From: Bacteroidota bacterium
GTDB lineage: Bacteria; Bacteroidota; Bacteroidia; Bacteroidales; Porphyromonadaceae
Direction: 5' to 3'
DNA length: 64,000 nucleotides
Assembly (NCBI GenBank): GCA_023395395.1
Contig: JAEWZH010000005.1
Span: 23,127 to 87,126 of the forward strand
Part shown: piece after piece, positions 16,595 to 25,840 of the stretch
Numbering within the stretch: the stretch's first letter is position 1
Layout: each line of letters starts with the position of its first letter
Made by a program: the position numbers and the translations under genes
Notes under the pieces: generated by a model
What the model was told of the DNA's origin: nothing
Seen by the model: only the letters and a program-made list of their open reading frames with translations
Databases searched by the model: none

Positions 16595-17857
16595 TTATTC
16601 GTCTCTGATGGCGTCTATTGCTTCTATCTCGAGCGCCTTGTACACCGGTAAAAGACCTGCCAGTACACCTGCCACGACCATGATAATCACCGAGAGAATA
16701 AGGGTCTGGACATCCGGATAAGGACGTTGGAGATAGTCTCCTACGACTGTGGACTCCGCAATCGATCCCAATAGGAGGGAGACCATGAGCCCCAAGAGAA
16801 TCCCTGCCGATCCCGCCACCAATATAATCAATAGCGACTCTGACATAAACTGCATGCGTATATCCTGTGGCTTGGCGCCAATGGCTCTACGCACACCTAT
16901 CTCTCGCTGGCGCTCTCGTACGGTCACAAGCAGGATATTACTCACGCTGATGACACCCGTGATAAGGGTACCCATACCCACAATCCAAATGAGGAGGTTA
17001 ATCCCCTTACCTATCATCCCAAAAATCTTATTGAAGAGCTCCATCCCTATCGTGGTGAGAGCCTTGGTATCCTCGGGGTTGAGGTTTTGTCGCCTTGCTA
17101 TGATTTGATACACCTCATTGCCGGCTTCCTCTGAGGTCACACCGTCCAGCAGGCTACCGACCAGCCAAACCTCTTTATTCAGATCCGAACCAATCACATG
17201 GGTAAGAGGCACCTCAATCGCATAGCGTGCACTGAAGCCAAAGGAGAAGTTATCGCTATACTGCTTCACTATCCCTACGACCTTATAGGCGAGGCCATTG
17301 ATGGTGATAAAGGTGCCGACCATATCGGCAGGATTGTCGGGGTAAAATCTTTTAGCCTCGTATTCACCTACAGTACAGACCATCTCTCCTTGCTCCATCT
17401 CCTGACGGTGCATGGGGCGACCATAGATGGCGATATGCTCTTCTACCGTGGTGTAATAGTTGGGGTGTAGCCCTACCACTGCGCACTTACGGCTAAGTCC
17501 ATTGGCAGTCACTTGAGTATCTCCCCAGCTGCCCATCGAAGTGTAGCAAGTGGCTGACTTGAGGAGCTTGGCTTGAGATACTATCGCAAGATAATCCCGA
17601 TAGGTCCCTACAATCTGTCTATTGGCCTTGTAGCCCTGATATGGCATGGTGGTACGCCCGGGAATGAAGAAGACACTACTACTGGAGATGGCCTTGAGCT
17701 GTGACGAGGTGGAATTGCCTAGCCCGTTGCCCAAGCCGGTCAGGACGGTGAGGAAAAACATCCCCGCAAATACCCCTAGCGAAGTGAAGATGCTCCTTCG
17801 CTTATTTCTCTTGAGCGTGTACCACAGCTCTTGCCATTGTTCTCTACCAAATCTCAT
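16595..17857 (-). CDS. MacB-type ABC transporter permease (second copy)
   Basis: 420 aa with the same layout as its downstream neighbour: MRFGREQWQELWYTLKRNKR, TM1, MacB_PCD periplasmic domain, then three TM helices with VTVRERQREIGVRRAIGAKP and an ending VYKALEIEAIDAIRDE. The periplasmic domains of the two copies differ more than their membrane parts, so they may form a heterodimer with different periplasmic faces. It is separated by 3 nt from the genes on both sides, which implies strict co-translation. Confidence 0.92.
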   Translation of the reverse strand: MRFGREQWQELWYTLKRNKRRSIFTSLGVFAGMFFLTVLTGLGNGLGNSTSSQLKAISSSSVFFIPGRTTMPYQGYKANRQIVGTYRDYLAIVSQAKLLKSATCYTSMGSWGDTQVTANGLSRKCAVVGLHPNYYTTVEEHIAIYGRPMHRQEMEQGEMVCTVGEYEAKRFYPDNPADMVGTFITINGLAYKVVGIVKQYSDNFSFGFSARYAIEVPLTHVIGSDLNKEVWLVGSLLDGVTSEEAGNEVYQIIARRQNLNPEDTKALTTIGMELFNKIFGMIGKGINLLIWIVGMGTLITGVISVSNILLVTVRERQREIGVRRAIGAKPQDIRMQFMSESLLIILVAGSAGILLGLMVSLLLGSIAESTVVGDYLQRPYPDVQTLILSVIIMVVAGVLAGLLPVYKALEIEAIDAIRDE

Positions 17858-17860
17858 AGC

Positions 17861-19150
17861 TTACTTAGTATCTCTCATCGCTACCACTGCAGGTATCTTG
17901 ATGGCTTTCTTGGCAGGGCCATAGCCTGCCAGCAATCCTGCGACGACCAGCACAATCAGTGCGCCTAAGGCAACGCCGAAATTGACCTCAGGATTGCTGA
18001 ATAGCGTGAGTGTCATCACGTCATCCGCCGAAGCACCCACAGGGACTACTTGCTGACCCCATTTATTGACGACGGAGAGATAGTCTATCAGATGGATCAG
18101 TCCTATACCCACTATCAGTCCCACGGATCCGGCGACGATAGAGAGGAGGAGGCTCTCGCCCAATACCAATCGCATAATATCCTTGGGCTTGGCGCCAATC
18201 GCCTTGCGAATACCGATTTCACGCATGCGCTCTTGGATGGTCACGTGCATGATATTGGAGACGCCGATAGTACCGATACTGAGGCTACCTATACCCATAA
18301 TCCAGAGCAGTATCTGGAGGCTCAAGAATACCAAGTCCATCGATTTTGCTTGGTCAGCCGAGCTTTGGATATAGACGGCGTAGGGGTCAGTAGGGTCTAC
18401 CTTGGTTATCTGCTGCACCGTCTGCTTCATCTCATCCAGGAGCTGTTGGGTATACTTTGCCTGTCCCACTTTGGGGTAGATTGCAAAATTTTTGAGCTCT
18501 ATGAGATTATTGGGATAGAGCCCTGAATAAGTATTTAGGGGGATGTACACCACGCCAAAAAAAGGCGTAGGTGCCTTGACCGTACCGACAATCTTAAAGG
18601 TAATCCCCATCATCGTAATCATCTGCCCGATAGGGTCGTCGCCCGAAGCAAAGAAGCTAGAGACATGCCCTTCACTCAAGAGAGCGACCCTCGCACCCTC
18701 CTCATGCTCTTGCCGACTAAATAGGCGACCCCTCTGTAGCTCCAGTTTATTAAAACTCTGCTCGCCCCAACTACGAGTATTCAACTGCACGGTAAGGCTT
18801 CCAAAGGTGGTGCTTGCGGTGAGGAAATTGCTCACAGAGAGCTCTATGAGATCTACCCTATCACTGTAGGCACCCCTCAAATAATCGAGCTGAGAGGGGG
18901 TAAGGAAAGGTTGGCGCCCCTCCTTGTATCCTGCATAAGCCTTTTGAGTAGGAGAGAGACTCATACTCACCTCCATCTGGTTGGCTCCGGTCGTTTCCAC
19001 CATACTGCGAATACCATTTTCCACACCCCTGCCAGCCCCCAGCATCACGATGAGGATAACGATACCCCAAGCGATAGAGAACCCTGTGAGGAAAGTACGG
19101 AGCTTATTATTCTGCAGCGAATTGGTCAGCTCTTGGAAATAAGCATTCAT
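17861..19150 (-). CDS. MacB-type ABC transporter permease (first copy)
   Basis: 429 aa from the ATG at 19150 (MNAYFQELTNSLQNNKLRTF). I chose this start because it overlaps the ATPase stop codon (TGATG) and begins at the conserved N-terminus of the family; an in-frame upstream ATG at 19201 would read 51 nt into the ATPase gene. TM1, a MacB_PCD domain, and three TM helices with VTIQERMREIGIRKAIGAKP follow. It is more diverged from the two downstream permeases than they are from each other. It probably pairs with one or both to form the membrane part of the exporter. Confidence 0.9.
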   Translation of the reverse strand: MNAYFQELTNSLQNNKLRTFLTGFSIAWGIVILIVMLGAGRGVENGIRSMVETTGANQMEVSMSLSPTQKAYAGYKEGRQPFLTPSQLDYLRGAYSDRVDLIELSVSNFLTASTTFGSLTVQLNTRSWGEQSFNKLELQRGRLFSRQEHEEGARVALLSEGHVSSFFASGDDPIGQMITMMGITFKIVGTVKAPTPFFGVVYIPLNTYSGLYPNNLIELKNFAIYPKVGQAKYTQQLLDEMKQTVQQITKVDPTDPYAVYIQSSADQAKSMDLVFLSLQILLWIMGIGSLSIGTIGVSNIMHVTIQERMREIGIRKAIGAKPKDIMRLVLGESLLLSIVAGSVGLIVGIGLIHLIDYLSVVNKWGQQVVPVGASADDVMTLTLFSNPEVNFGVALGALIVLVVAGLLAGYGPAKKAIKIPAVVAMRDTK

Positions 19151-19839
19151 CACTCTTCGCCCACTATTAGTCCATCCTTGATATGTATCGTACGCTGGCA
19201 CTGCTCTGCCACGGCAGGCTCGTGCGTCACAATCAGCATCGTCAGTCCCTGCTCACGATTGATCTGCTTCAATAGCTCCATCACCTCCACGGTGGTCTTG
19301 CTGTCCAACGCACCTGTAGGCTCATCGGCAAGCAGGATAGCAGGCTTGGTAATCAGTGCTCGAGCCATGGAGGTACGCTGCTTCTGACCTCCCGACATCT
19401 CATTGGGGAGGTGTCCAGCCCAAGGCAATAGCCCTACGCTATCGAGGTACCGCTCTGCCAGCTCTATACGCTCCTTATGAGATACCCCTTGATAGTAGAG
19501 GGGGAGTGCTACATTTTCCACAGCTGTCTTGAAAGGTATCAGATTGAAGCTCTGAAATACAAATCCTATCTTCTTGCCTCTCATATCTGCGGCAGAGTCT
19601 TCGTCTAGGTCTCGAATCAATTCGCCATCGAGGATATACTCTCCCTCATCGTAATCATCTAGAATTCCGAGGATATTTAGGAGCGTAGACTTCCCGCTAC
19701 CGCTCGCGCCCATCAGCGCCACCATCTCCCCTTCGTACACCGTCATATCCACCCCTTTGAGCACGTGGAGCGGCTGAGCACCCGGATAGGTCTTGTGGAG
19801 CGCCTTTACTTCGATTATTGGCTTACGCTGCTGATTCAT
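19150..19839 (-). CDS. LolD/MacB-type ABC transporter ATPase
   Basis: 229 aa single nucleotide-binding domain. It has Walker A GASGSGKST (about 40-48), a Q-loop near FVFQSFNLIP, the signature MSGGQKQR, Walker B ILLADEPTGALDS and the switch His in IVTHEP. The family energises MacB and LolCE-like transporters. It lies first among the exporter genes, 32 nt after mazG, and its stop overlaps the first permease start. Substrate is unknown; candidates include lipoproteins, peptides and antimicrobial compounds. Confidence 0.95.
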   Translation of the reverse strand: MNQQRKPIIEVKALHKTYPGAQPLHVLKGVDMTVYEGEMVALMGASGSGKSTLLNILGILDDYDEGEYILDGELIRDLDEDSAADMRGKKIGFVFQSFNLIPFKTAVENVALPLYYQGVSHKERIELAERYLDSVGLLPWAGHLPNEMSGGQKQRTSMARALITKPAILLADEPTGALDSKTTVEVMELLKQINREQGLTMLIVTHEPAVAEQCQRTIHIKDGLIVGEE

Positions 19840-19871
19840 AATCTATATATTGTATGTCTGTATTTTTAGTA

Positions 19872-20675
19872 TCACAATGCACACCTCTTGGCTTCGTCCC
19901 AAAGGGCATCCATCTCTCCAAGGGTCATGTCTTTGAGGTTTCTACCCTCTGCCTTGGCACGCTCTTCGATGTAGTTGAATCTACGAATAAACTTCTGATT
20001 GGTGCGCTCCAGACTGGTGTCTGGGTCTACGCCATAGAGACGCCCCATATTGATGAGGCTAAAGAGAAAATCCCCCAGTTCGCCCTCTTTGTGCGCCTGA
20101 GTACCATCGCCCTCAATCTCTGTCCGAAGCTCCCGAAGCTCTTCCTCTACCTTGTCCCAGACGTCCGAACGATGCTCCCAGTCAAAACCCACATTGGCTG
20201 CCTTTTCCTGCACACGATACGCCTTGATGACAGAGGGCAAACCACTCGGGACACCGGAGAGCACCGTCTTATTACCCCCCTTTTCTCTTAGCTTGATTTG
20301 CTCCCAATTTTGCTCCACATCGTGAGCGTCATCGACCTTGACTTCGCCATAGATATGGGGATGACGAAAAATCAACTTCTCTGCCTCCGCCTCCGCAATG
20401 CTTGCGATGTCAAAAGCCCCCTTTTCTTCCCCAATCTTGGCATAAAAGAATATATGAAGAAGCACATCGCCCAATTCCTTAGAAATCTCTACATCATCAT
20501 CGCGAAGCAACCCATCGGAGAGCTCATACACCTCTTCGATGGTATTGGGGCGAAGCGAAAGGTTGGTCTGCTTGGCATCCCAAGGACACTCTACCCTCAG
20601 ACGCTCAAGCACATCCAGAAGACGCCCCAGCGCCTCCAGCTTTTCCGCTCTCGTATGCAACCTATATGCACTCAT
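19872..20675 (-). CDS. mazG: MazG nucleoside triphosphate pyrophosphohydrolase
   Basis: 267 aa from ATG at 20675. The open frame continues upstream to 20801, but the predicted promoter (20726-20757) lies inside that extension, and MazG proteins normally begin just before the LLDVLERLR...CPWD block, so 20675 is chosen. Motifs are CPWDAKQTN, the EEVYE and ELGDVLLH metal-binding segments of the first domain, and the second domain with WEHRSDVWDKVEEELRE and GELGDFLFSLINMGR. It hydrolyses NTPs to NMP and PPi and cleans the nucleotide pool. It is the first gene of the unit that continues into the MacB-type exporter. Confidence 0.92.
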   Translation of the reverse strand: MSAYRLHTRAEKLEALGRLLDVLERLRVECPWDAKQTNLSLRPNTIEEVYELSDGLLRDDDVEISKELGDVLLHIFFYAKIGEEKGAFDIASIAEAEAEKLIFRHPHIYGEVKVDDAHDVEQNWEQIKLREKGGNKTVLSGVPSGLPSVIKAYRVQEKAANVGFDWEHRSDVWDKVEEELRELRTEIEGDGTQAHKEGELGDFLFSLINMGRLYGVDPDTSLERTNQKFIRRFNYIEERAKAEGRNLKDMTLGEMDALWDEAKRCAL

Positions 20676-20725
20676 ATATTTGGTATAAAAATCTCTTATT
20701 GGTGTACTACTGTAATAGCACACCG

Positions 20726-20757
20726 CAAATGTATAAACTATTTCTGAATTGACCAAA
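20726..20757 (-). promoter_or_regulatory. Predicted mazG-exporter operon promoter
   Basis: On the minus strand TTTG (20754-20757) is followed after 20 nt by TACATTTG (20726-20733), matching the Bacteroidetes -33/-7 consensus. It gives a leader of about 45 nt to the chosen mazG start and rules out the longer upstream start. Confidence 0.75.
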
Positions 20758-20904
20758 TAATCCAACTGTTTTTTGGGGCGAAAAACAAATTCTGACCTCA
20801 AAGCAGGGCTATCCGATTAAAAATAACACCAGACAAAGATAACGACTCTTTGTCACAAACCGACTACAACTCAAAAATTTATTGACTATCGCAAAATTTC
20901 TCTC

Positions 20905-21002
20905 CTCTATGGAGCGGTTCCGACTCCTCTATAGAGAAGTCCGCTCTCCTCTATAGAGCGACTCCGACTCCTCTATAGAGCGGTTCTCGCTCCTCTATAT
21001 AT
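20905..21002. repeat. Five-unit array of CTCTATAGAG cores at 22-nt period
   Basis: Cores begin at 20905 (CTCTATGGAG), 20927, 20949, 20971 (three perfect CTCTATAGAG) and 20993 (CTCTATATAT), exactly 22 nt apart. Spacers are similar direct repeats of the type CGGTTCCGACTC. Unlike the arrays at 1960 and 47467 this one is mainly a direct tandem and has no single long inverted repeat. It lies between the DsbD terminator and the mazG promoter. Confidence 0.88.
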
Positions 21003-21133
21003 GGCGTGAAGGAGATAAGAATCCTCGAGGATCTCTTTGTCTATCAGGCAAATAATACTTCTAACACTATCTCTATACCGGATATGGCTACGCAAGTGAC
21101 ATGATTGGGACAGGGGGTGCACTACCCGAATAC

Positions 21134-21172
21134 AAAAGAGGTGGTCGGGCGCTTGGCTCGACCACCTCTTTT
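21134..21172 (-). terminator. Intrinsic terminator of the rluA-type/dsbD operon
   Basis: Arms 21134-21147 and 21159-21172 are perfect complements (AAAAGAGGTGGTCG). On the minus strand the stem ends in TTTT. Because A and T runs flank both sides it could also work on the plus strand. It lies 27 nt after the DsbD stop. Confidence 0.85.
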
Positions 21173-21199
21173 TGTCTGTATAGGGACGCTTACGTCCAA

Positions 21200-23194
21200 T
21201 TACCGCTTGGCATACTCGGCGAGACCGCTCTTGAGCCACTGCACGTAGTTATCGACATTTTTATCAAAACCGTAGCTAGGCCCGAGGGGAAGCCCGTTGC
21301 CATCCAGCATCACATAGAAAGGCTGGGCATTGGCACCAAACTTGACGGTCTGGAGGTGACTCCATCGTTCGCCAACCGTCTTGATGGTCTTGGTCTTGTC
21401 GCCATCTCTCACCTCGATATACTCGGGAAGACGGGTCTTGTCGTCCACAATCAGAGTGACGAGGATAAACTCATCGTCGATGATACTCTTGACCTTTGGA
21501 TCGGTCCAGACTGATGCTTCCATCTCTCGGCAATTGACACAACCATAACCGGAGAAGTCGATAAGCACAGGTTTGTGCTCAGCTTGACCCGCACGGATAG
21601 CACTCTCATAGTCGTGGTACTTAGGATGGACTTCAGAGTCGTAGAGGTTGAAATCCTGAGTATTGAGCGGTGGCGCAAAGGCACTGATTGCCTTGAGTGG
21701 CGCACCCCATAGCCCCGGCACCATGTAGACTGCAAAGGCGAGGGAGATGATCGCCAAGAACAACCTTGGGATACCCACAAATGGCAGGTCGCTATCGTGT
21801 GGGAGCTTGAGCTTGCCTAGGAGATAGATGCCCAGCAAAGCGAAGATGACAATCCAAAGGGTGAGGAAAGTCTCCCTATCAAGGATGCCCCAACCGTAAG
21901 CGAGGTCGGCAACGGAGAGGAACTTGAGAGAGAGCGCGAGCTCGAGGAATCCGAGGGTCACCTTGACACTCGTCATCCAACCACCACTCTTGGGCATGCT
22001 CTGGAGGAAGTTGGGGAATATCGCAAAGAGCGTGAAAGGCAATGCCAAAGCCAGGGCAAAGCCAAACATTCCCACCGCAGGCGACAGCAGACTGCCCGAT
22101 GTCGCAGCCTCTACCAACAAGGTACCGATAATCGGACCTGTGCAGGAGAAGGAGACGAGCGCAAGGGTAAATGCCATGAAGAAGATACTGATGAGCCCTC
22201 CGGTGCTTTCTGCCTTGGCATCCATCTTATTGGTCCACGATTGCGGCAGTACAATCTCAAAGGCGCCAAAGAAGCTGACGGCAAAGACCACCAGCATGGC
22301 GAAGAATATGAGATTAAAGATGGCATTGGTCGCCAGACTATTCAGGGCATTGGCGCCAAAAATTGCCGTAATCAGTAGCCCCAGTGTGAGGTAAATCACG
22401 ATAATCGCTGCACCGTAGATAAGGGCATCACGGATGGCTGCTCCACGGCTCTTTGAGCGCTTGAGGAAGAAGCTCACGGTCATCGGTATCATCGGCCATA
22501 CGCAAGGGGTGAGGAGGGCGATAAGCCCACCACCAAACCCGAGCAAGAAGATGATAAAGAGAGAGTTGTCGGTAGCTGAGAGGTTGGCATCGCCATAGGC
22601 TTTGAGCTCCTCCGTCACAGGCTTCCAAATATCACCGGTGAATACCTCTGCTGCGGGAGCTACTGCTTGAGTAGCAGTGCTATCGACTTCTTGGTCGGAG
22701 GTAGTCGCTACAGCTGCCATGGTGAGTGGCGTAGTGAGGTTTACGGCAGTCACCTTAAACGCTTCACGAGTAGGTGGCAAGCAGGTCTCGTCGTTGCAGA
22801 GCATGTAGATGAAGTCACCTGCCAATACGAAGTTGGCAGGGTCTTCGATCTGCACCTTCTGGCTAAAGGTCACTTGCCCATTGTGCCAAGATAGCTCCAT
22901 GTCGAAATTGGGGTCATACACCTTGGTCGCTGCCTTGCTGGGCTGCAGCTTGTCGAGGAGCTTTACTCCCTTGGCTCCGTCTAGCTCAACCTGAGTAGCT
23001 GTAGGACCTCCCTGAGGCATCTCGACATCGTAGATGTGCCAACCATTTTTGAGCTTTACATCAAAGGTGAGTGTCACCACTCCATCCTCGGTATTGGAGA
23101 GGCTCTGCTTGATGGTCGCTGCGTCGGTGACCATCTGTGCATCCATGCCGGCCCATGGCAGGAGCAATAGTAGTAGGAATAATAATCTTTTCAT
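21200..23194 (-). CDS. dsbD: DsbD thiol:disulfide interchange protein
   Basis: 664 aa with signal peptide (cleavage near MDA-QMV). All three redox modules are visible. The N-terminal periplasmic domain carries a CNDETC pair. The CcdA-like membrane domain (about 205-465) has Cys in LLTPCVWPM and FSCTGPI. The C-terminal thioredoxin domain has the CxxC motif GCVNCREME (about residue 560). DsbD carries electrons from cytoplasmic thioredoxin across the inner membrane to periplasmic reductases or cytochrome c maturation. It follows the RluA-like gene by 6 nt and ends at a clear terminator. Confidence 0.95.
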   Translation of the reverse strand: MKRLLFLLLLLLPWAGMDAQMVTDAATIKQSLSNTEDGVVTLTFDVKLKNGWHIYDVEMPQGGPTATQVELDGAKGVKLLDKLQPSKAATKVYDPNFDMELSWHNGQVTFSQKVQIEDPANFVLAGDFIYMLCNDETCLPPTREAFKVTAVNLTTPLTMAAVATTSDQEVDSTATQAVAPAAEVFTGDIWKPVTEELKAYGDANLSATDNSLFIIFLLGFGGGLIALLTPCVWPMIPMTVSFFLKRSKSRGAAIRDALIYGAAIIVIYLTLGLLITAIFGANALNSLATNAIFNLIFFAMLVVFAVSFFGAFEIVLPQSWTNKMDAKAESTGGLISIFFMAFTLALVSFSCTGPIIGTLLVEAATSGSLLSPAVGMFGFALALALPFTLFAIFPNFLQSMPKSGGWMTSVKVTLGFLELALSLKFLSVADLAYGWGILDRETFLTLWIVIFALLGIYLLGKLKLPHDSDLPFVGIPRLFLAIISLAFAVYMVPGLWGAPLKAISAFAPPLNTQDFNLYDSEVHPKYHDYESAIRAGQAEHKPVLIDFSGYGCVNCREMEASVWTDPKVKSIIDDEFILVTLIVDDKTRLPEYIEVRDGDKTKTIKTVGERWSHLQTVKFGANAQPFYVMLDGNGLPLGPSYGFDKNVDNYVQWLKSGLAEYAKR

Positions 23195-23200
23195 AGGTCT

Positions 23201-24109
23201 CTATTTATTGATTTTTTCTTTGAGGTAAGTAAAGTAGTGTGTCGGGAAGGGACGCTCCCACCTGCGGGGTTGTCCCTCTCCCGGTATGGTCATCTCGAGG
23301 GCTATCTGCTCGAGAGCTATCGACTTGTGGGTCTTAAACTGGCTCTTAGAGCGAATATCACCCATGATACTGAGCCCATTGTCGCCGAATAGCTTGCGGA
23401 GCGAGAAAATCCTAGCCCCACTTACATCTGCTTGGACGATGTGGAGTGCTCCATCAGCGCTGCTCTTGTCTACCCTTATCTGGGCACTGATGATGCGACT
23501 CTTTTTGGTATCATCATCGCTCGACGTCGCACTTAGCACTTGCTCCTTCTCCGCTATCTCGCCCTCGACACAGGCGATAAAGAGCTGGTGGGATACCCTG
23601 CGACTAAATTCCTTGACCAATAGCTCCTTTGCCTCTACCGTCTTGGCAAATATGACGAAGCCAGCGGTATTGCGATCGAGGCGATTGACCATGAAGAGCT
23701 TGGCTCCCTCCTCGCCCTTCTTGTAGTGCTGGGAAAGGGTATAGAGCACGGTCGCTTGACGGTTTTGATGCGAGGTATTGACGGTGGGGATTCCGTTTTT
23801 CTTGTAGACCACTACATACGCACCATTCTCCCACACAATCTCTATCTTGTCGTGTGTAAAGGGCGCCGGGGGAGTGCCCTTGTGCACCGTCACCACCTGC
23901 CCTACACGTATCACTTCAGTCGCCTTGGTCGTCGGCTTGTCCTGTACGGAGACTCGCCCAGAAGCGATAATCTGCTTTGCTGCCGTGCGGTTGCGACTCG
24001 ACTTCACCATGATGAAGTCGAGCAAAGGAGACTCCTCCTGTGCTTTGTATTGCTCTTGTACAGGCGTGGGATTGGTCACCTTTGTCGCCTTTTGTTGCTC
24101 CTTTTTCAT
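23201..24109 (-). CDS. RluA-family pseudouridine synthase with S4 domain
   Basis: 302 aa. A Lys/Gln-rich N-terminus is followed by an S4 RNA-binding domain (about 30-80, SRNRTAAKQIIASGRVSV). The catalytic domain has the RluA motif VNRLDRNTAG with catalytic Asp (about residue 147). The family isomerises uridine to pseudouridine in rRNA or tRNA; I cannot assign the exact site. A TATATTTG promoter box lies 26 nt upstream. It is co-transcribed with dsbD (6-nt gap). Confidence 0.9.
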   Translation of the reverse strand: MKKEQQKATKVTNPTPVQEQYKAQEESPLLDFIMVKSSRNRTAAKQIIASGRVSVQDKPTTKATEVIRVGQVVTVHKGTPPAPFTHDKIEIVWENGAYVVVYKKNGIPTVNTSHQNRQATVLYTLSQHYKKGEEGAKLFMVNRLDRNTAGFVIFAKTVEAKELLVKEFSRRVSHQLFIACVEGEIAEKEQVLSATSSDDDTKKSRIISAQIRVDKSSADGALHIVQADVSGARIFSLRKLFGDNGLSIMGDIRSKSQFKTHKSIALEQIALEMTIPGEGQPRRWERPFPTHYFTYLKEKINK

Positions 24110-24134
24110 GCGTCAATATCACGTTATTAGTGGG

Positions 24135-24142
24135 CAAATATA
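24135..24142 (-). promoter_or_regulatory. Predicted -7 box of the RluA-type/dsbD operon
   Basis: TATATTTG on the minus strand matches TAnnTTTG. It begins only 2 nt after the T tract of the upstream SusD terminator, so its -33 region overlaps that terminator stem and has no TTTG. Confidence 0.55.
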
Positions 24143-24144
24143 CC

Positions 24145-24181
24145 AAAAAAGGTGGCTACGCACACGAGCGTAGCCACCTTT
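24145..24181 (-). terminator. Intrinsic terminator of the second SusCD operon
   Basis: Arms 24148-24160 and 24169-24181 are perfect 13-bp complements (AAAGGTGGCTACG) with an 8-nt loop. In the minus-strand transcript the stem is followed by a run of T (A run 24145-24150). It lies 22 nt after the SusD stop. Confidence 0.9.
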
Positions 24182-24203
24182 CAACGTTTGTCACGGGCAT
24201 GGA

Positions 24204-25826
24204 TTACTCTCCAGCCTTGGCGTAGCCTGGAGTCTGCTCAAGCAATTTCTCCTTCCCTAGGAGGGTCTTATCGAGTGGCCATAGGAGCTTGTGGCTCTCG
24301 GTTGCTTGATTGAGCAGAGGAGTCTTACCGAAGTTGCCCTCTGGAGTAAATACCAATGGGGTACCATTCTTGGTAAGAGTCATGCGACGAAGATCCCACC
24401 AGCGCTGACCCTCTTGGATAAACTCCTTATCCTTTTCCTTGAGGATAGCCAGCTCGTTTTGGGTAAAGTCTCCGGCGGTATAACCATAAGTAGCTACATT
24501 CCAATTCGCGCCGTATGCACGCTCACGTACAAGGTTGATGTACTTCACCACGTCTCCATCATTGCCCTCATAATTGGCAATCTCGGCAAGCGATAGATAC
24601 ACCCATGGGAGGCGATACAGGATGTAGTCGCCATCAAATACACGGTCACCGGACGAATTGATGCTACCGATATTCTTCTGGGTATGGAGACCGTAAAGGG
24701 TAAGGTTGCCATCTGCATCCTTGAGGAATGATGGGTAGAAAGTCGCATTGCGACGGGTATCCTCGGCATCAAACTGGTTGTACATCTCGTGGATATACTC
24801 GTAAGCCATGGTGAAGCCCCTCTTTACGTTGAGCGGGTCATTCCACCTTGTGCCATCGGCACGGTAACCATTGGCACTTACTGCACCGGTATCACCTGAA
24901 TAGGTCCAGTAACCATTGTGGTTGGTAGCCTCACCCTCTTGGAATCGGATGGCAATGATGACCTCCTTATTGCCCTTATTATTGGTGGCAAATATATTGG
25001 TAAACTGGCTCTCCAAACCCAGACCGTAATTGGTGAGAAGGCTATTGAGGTGCTGCTTGGCAATCGAAAGGTCGGCAGGGTTGGCAGCATTGTCGCCAAT
25101 AGACACCTTGCCATTCCAGAGATACACATCGGCTGCGAGCGCCTCTGTGGCGGCCTTTGACCAGTAGCCCTTCTTGGCTCCTCGGCTGTATGGGTCGAAG
25201 CTGGTCTGACTGCCAAAGAGCTCGAGGGACTTCGTGAGGTCGCTTTTGATCTGAGCCATCACCTCACTTGGCTTGGCTTGTGGCATGTAGAGCTTCTGTG
25301 GGTCTAGCTCTCCATCGATGACTGCGACATCCAGACGGAGTGGCACGCCACCCCAATTGCGATAGAGGTCGAAGTAATAGAACGCCCTGAGACCATAAGC
25401 CTGTGCCATGATGAAATTGCGCTTTGCCTCGTCCATCTCTACCAGAGGGGCACGAGCGATAAGCAGATTACAATTGATGATACGACCAAAGATATTGGCG
25501 TAGTTGGTCACACCTGTGTGATCGGCATCAAAATTCTGTAGGCGGATATCACCGCCTGTCGTAGTCATACCATCGGAACTGGTACCATCGACATAGATAC
25601 CTGAGCGTAGCTCACCGAAGGTAATGGTGTGGGTGCCGTAGTGACCACGCAGACTGCTGTGTAGACCATCTGCATAGCCCACCACGTGTGCCTCTGACTT
25701 CCAGTAGTTACGACTTCCGTAGTAATCCTCCGGACCGAGGTCTAAGGGATCCTTCTGACAAGAAGTGGACATCCCTACCAGGGCAATAGCTGCCACCGGC
25801 AATAGAGCATACTTTATCTTATTCAT
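24204..25826 (-). CDS. SusD/RagB-family lipoprotein (second pair)
   Basis: 540 aa with lipobox (MSTSC, Cys about 23). SusD features are AYGLRAFYYFDLYRNWGGVP in the TPR-like helical half and, near the C-terminus, LKEKDKEFIQEGQRWWDLRRM, a diverged form of the family block. It is more distant from the other two SusD proteins here and closer to the standard SusD branch (LLIARAPLVEMDEAKRN). It follows its SusC by 14 nt and ends at an intrinsic terminator. Ligand unknown; no enzyme is encoded beside the pair. Confidence 0.93.
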   Translation of the reverse strand: MNKIKYALLPVAAIALVGMSTSCQKDPLDLGPEDYYGSRNYWKSEAHVVGYADGLHSSLRGHYGTHTITFGELRSGIYVDGTSSDGMTTTGGDIRLQNFDADHTGVTNYANIFGRIINCNLLIARAPLVEMDEAKRNFIMAQAYGLRAFYYFDLYRNWGGVPLRLDVAVIDGELDPQKLYMPQAKPSEVMAQIKSDLTKSLELFGSQTSFDPYSRGAKKGYWSKAATEALAADVYLWNGKVSIGDNAANPADLSIAKQHLNSLLTNYGLGLESQFTNIFATNNKGNKEVIIAIRFQEGEATNHNGYWTYSGDTGAVSANGYRADGTRWNDPLNVKRGFTMAYEYIHEMYNQFDAEDTRRNATFYPSFLKDADGNLTLYGLHTQKNIGSINSSGDRVFDGDYILYRLPWVYLSLAEIANYEGNDGDVVKYINLVRERAYGANWNVATYGYTAGDFTQNELAILKEKDKEFIQEGQRWWDLRRMTLTKNGTPLVFTPEGNFGKTPLLNQATESHKLLWPLDKTLLGKEKLLEQTPGYAKAGE

Positions 25827-25840
25827 ATTACTATCACTGA

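Larger units (their letters stand above)
20676..21199. other. 524-nt intergenic region: mazG promoter, repeat array and DsbD terminator
   Basis: Holds the minus-strand mazG promoter (20726-20757), the five-unit 22-nt repeat array (20905-21002) and the DsbD terminator (21134-21172). No protein gene is supported. Confidence 0.7.

Noticed and set aside
19151..19201. Longer N-terminus for the first permease
   Set aside because: The extra 17 residues are read from the end of the ATPase gene in another frame; the overlap start at 19150 matches the family N-terminus.
20676..20801. Longer N-terminus for MazG
   Set aside because: A consensus promoter lies inside the extension and the extra residues do not look like MazG.
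20905..21002. 22-nt arrays as CRISPR
   Set aside because: The repeat core is only 10 bp, spacers are about 12 nt and similar to one another, and no cas genes are present.
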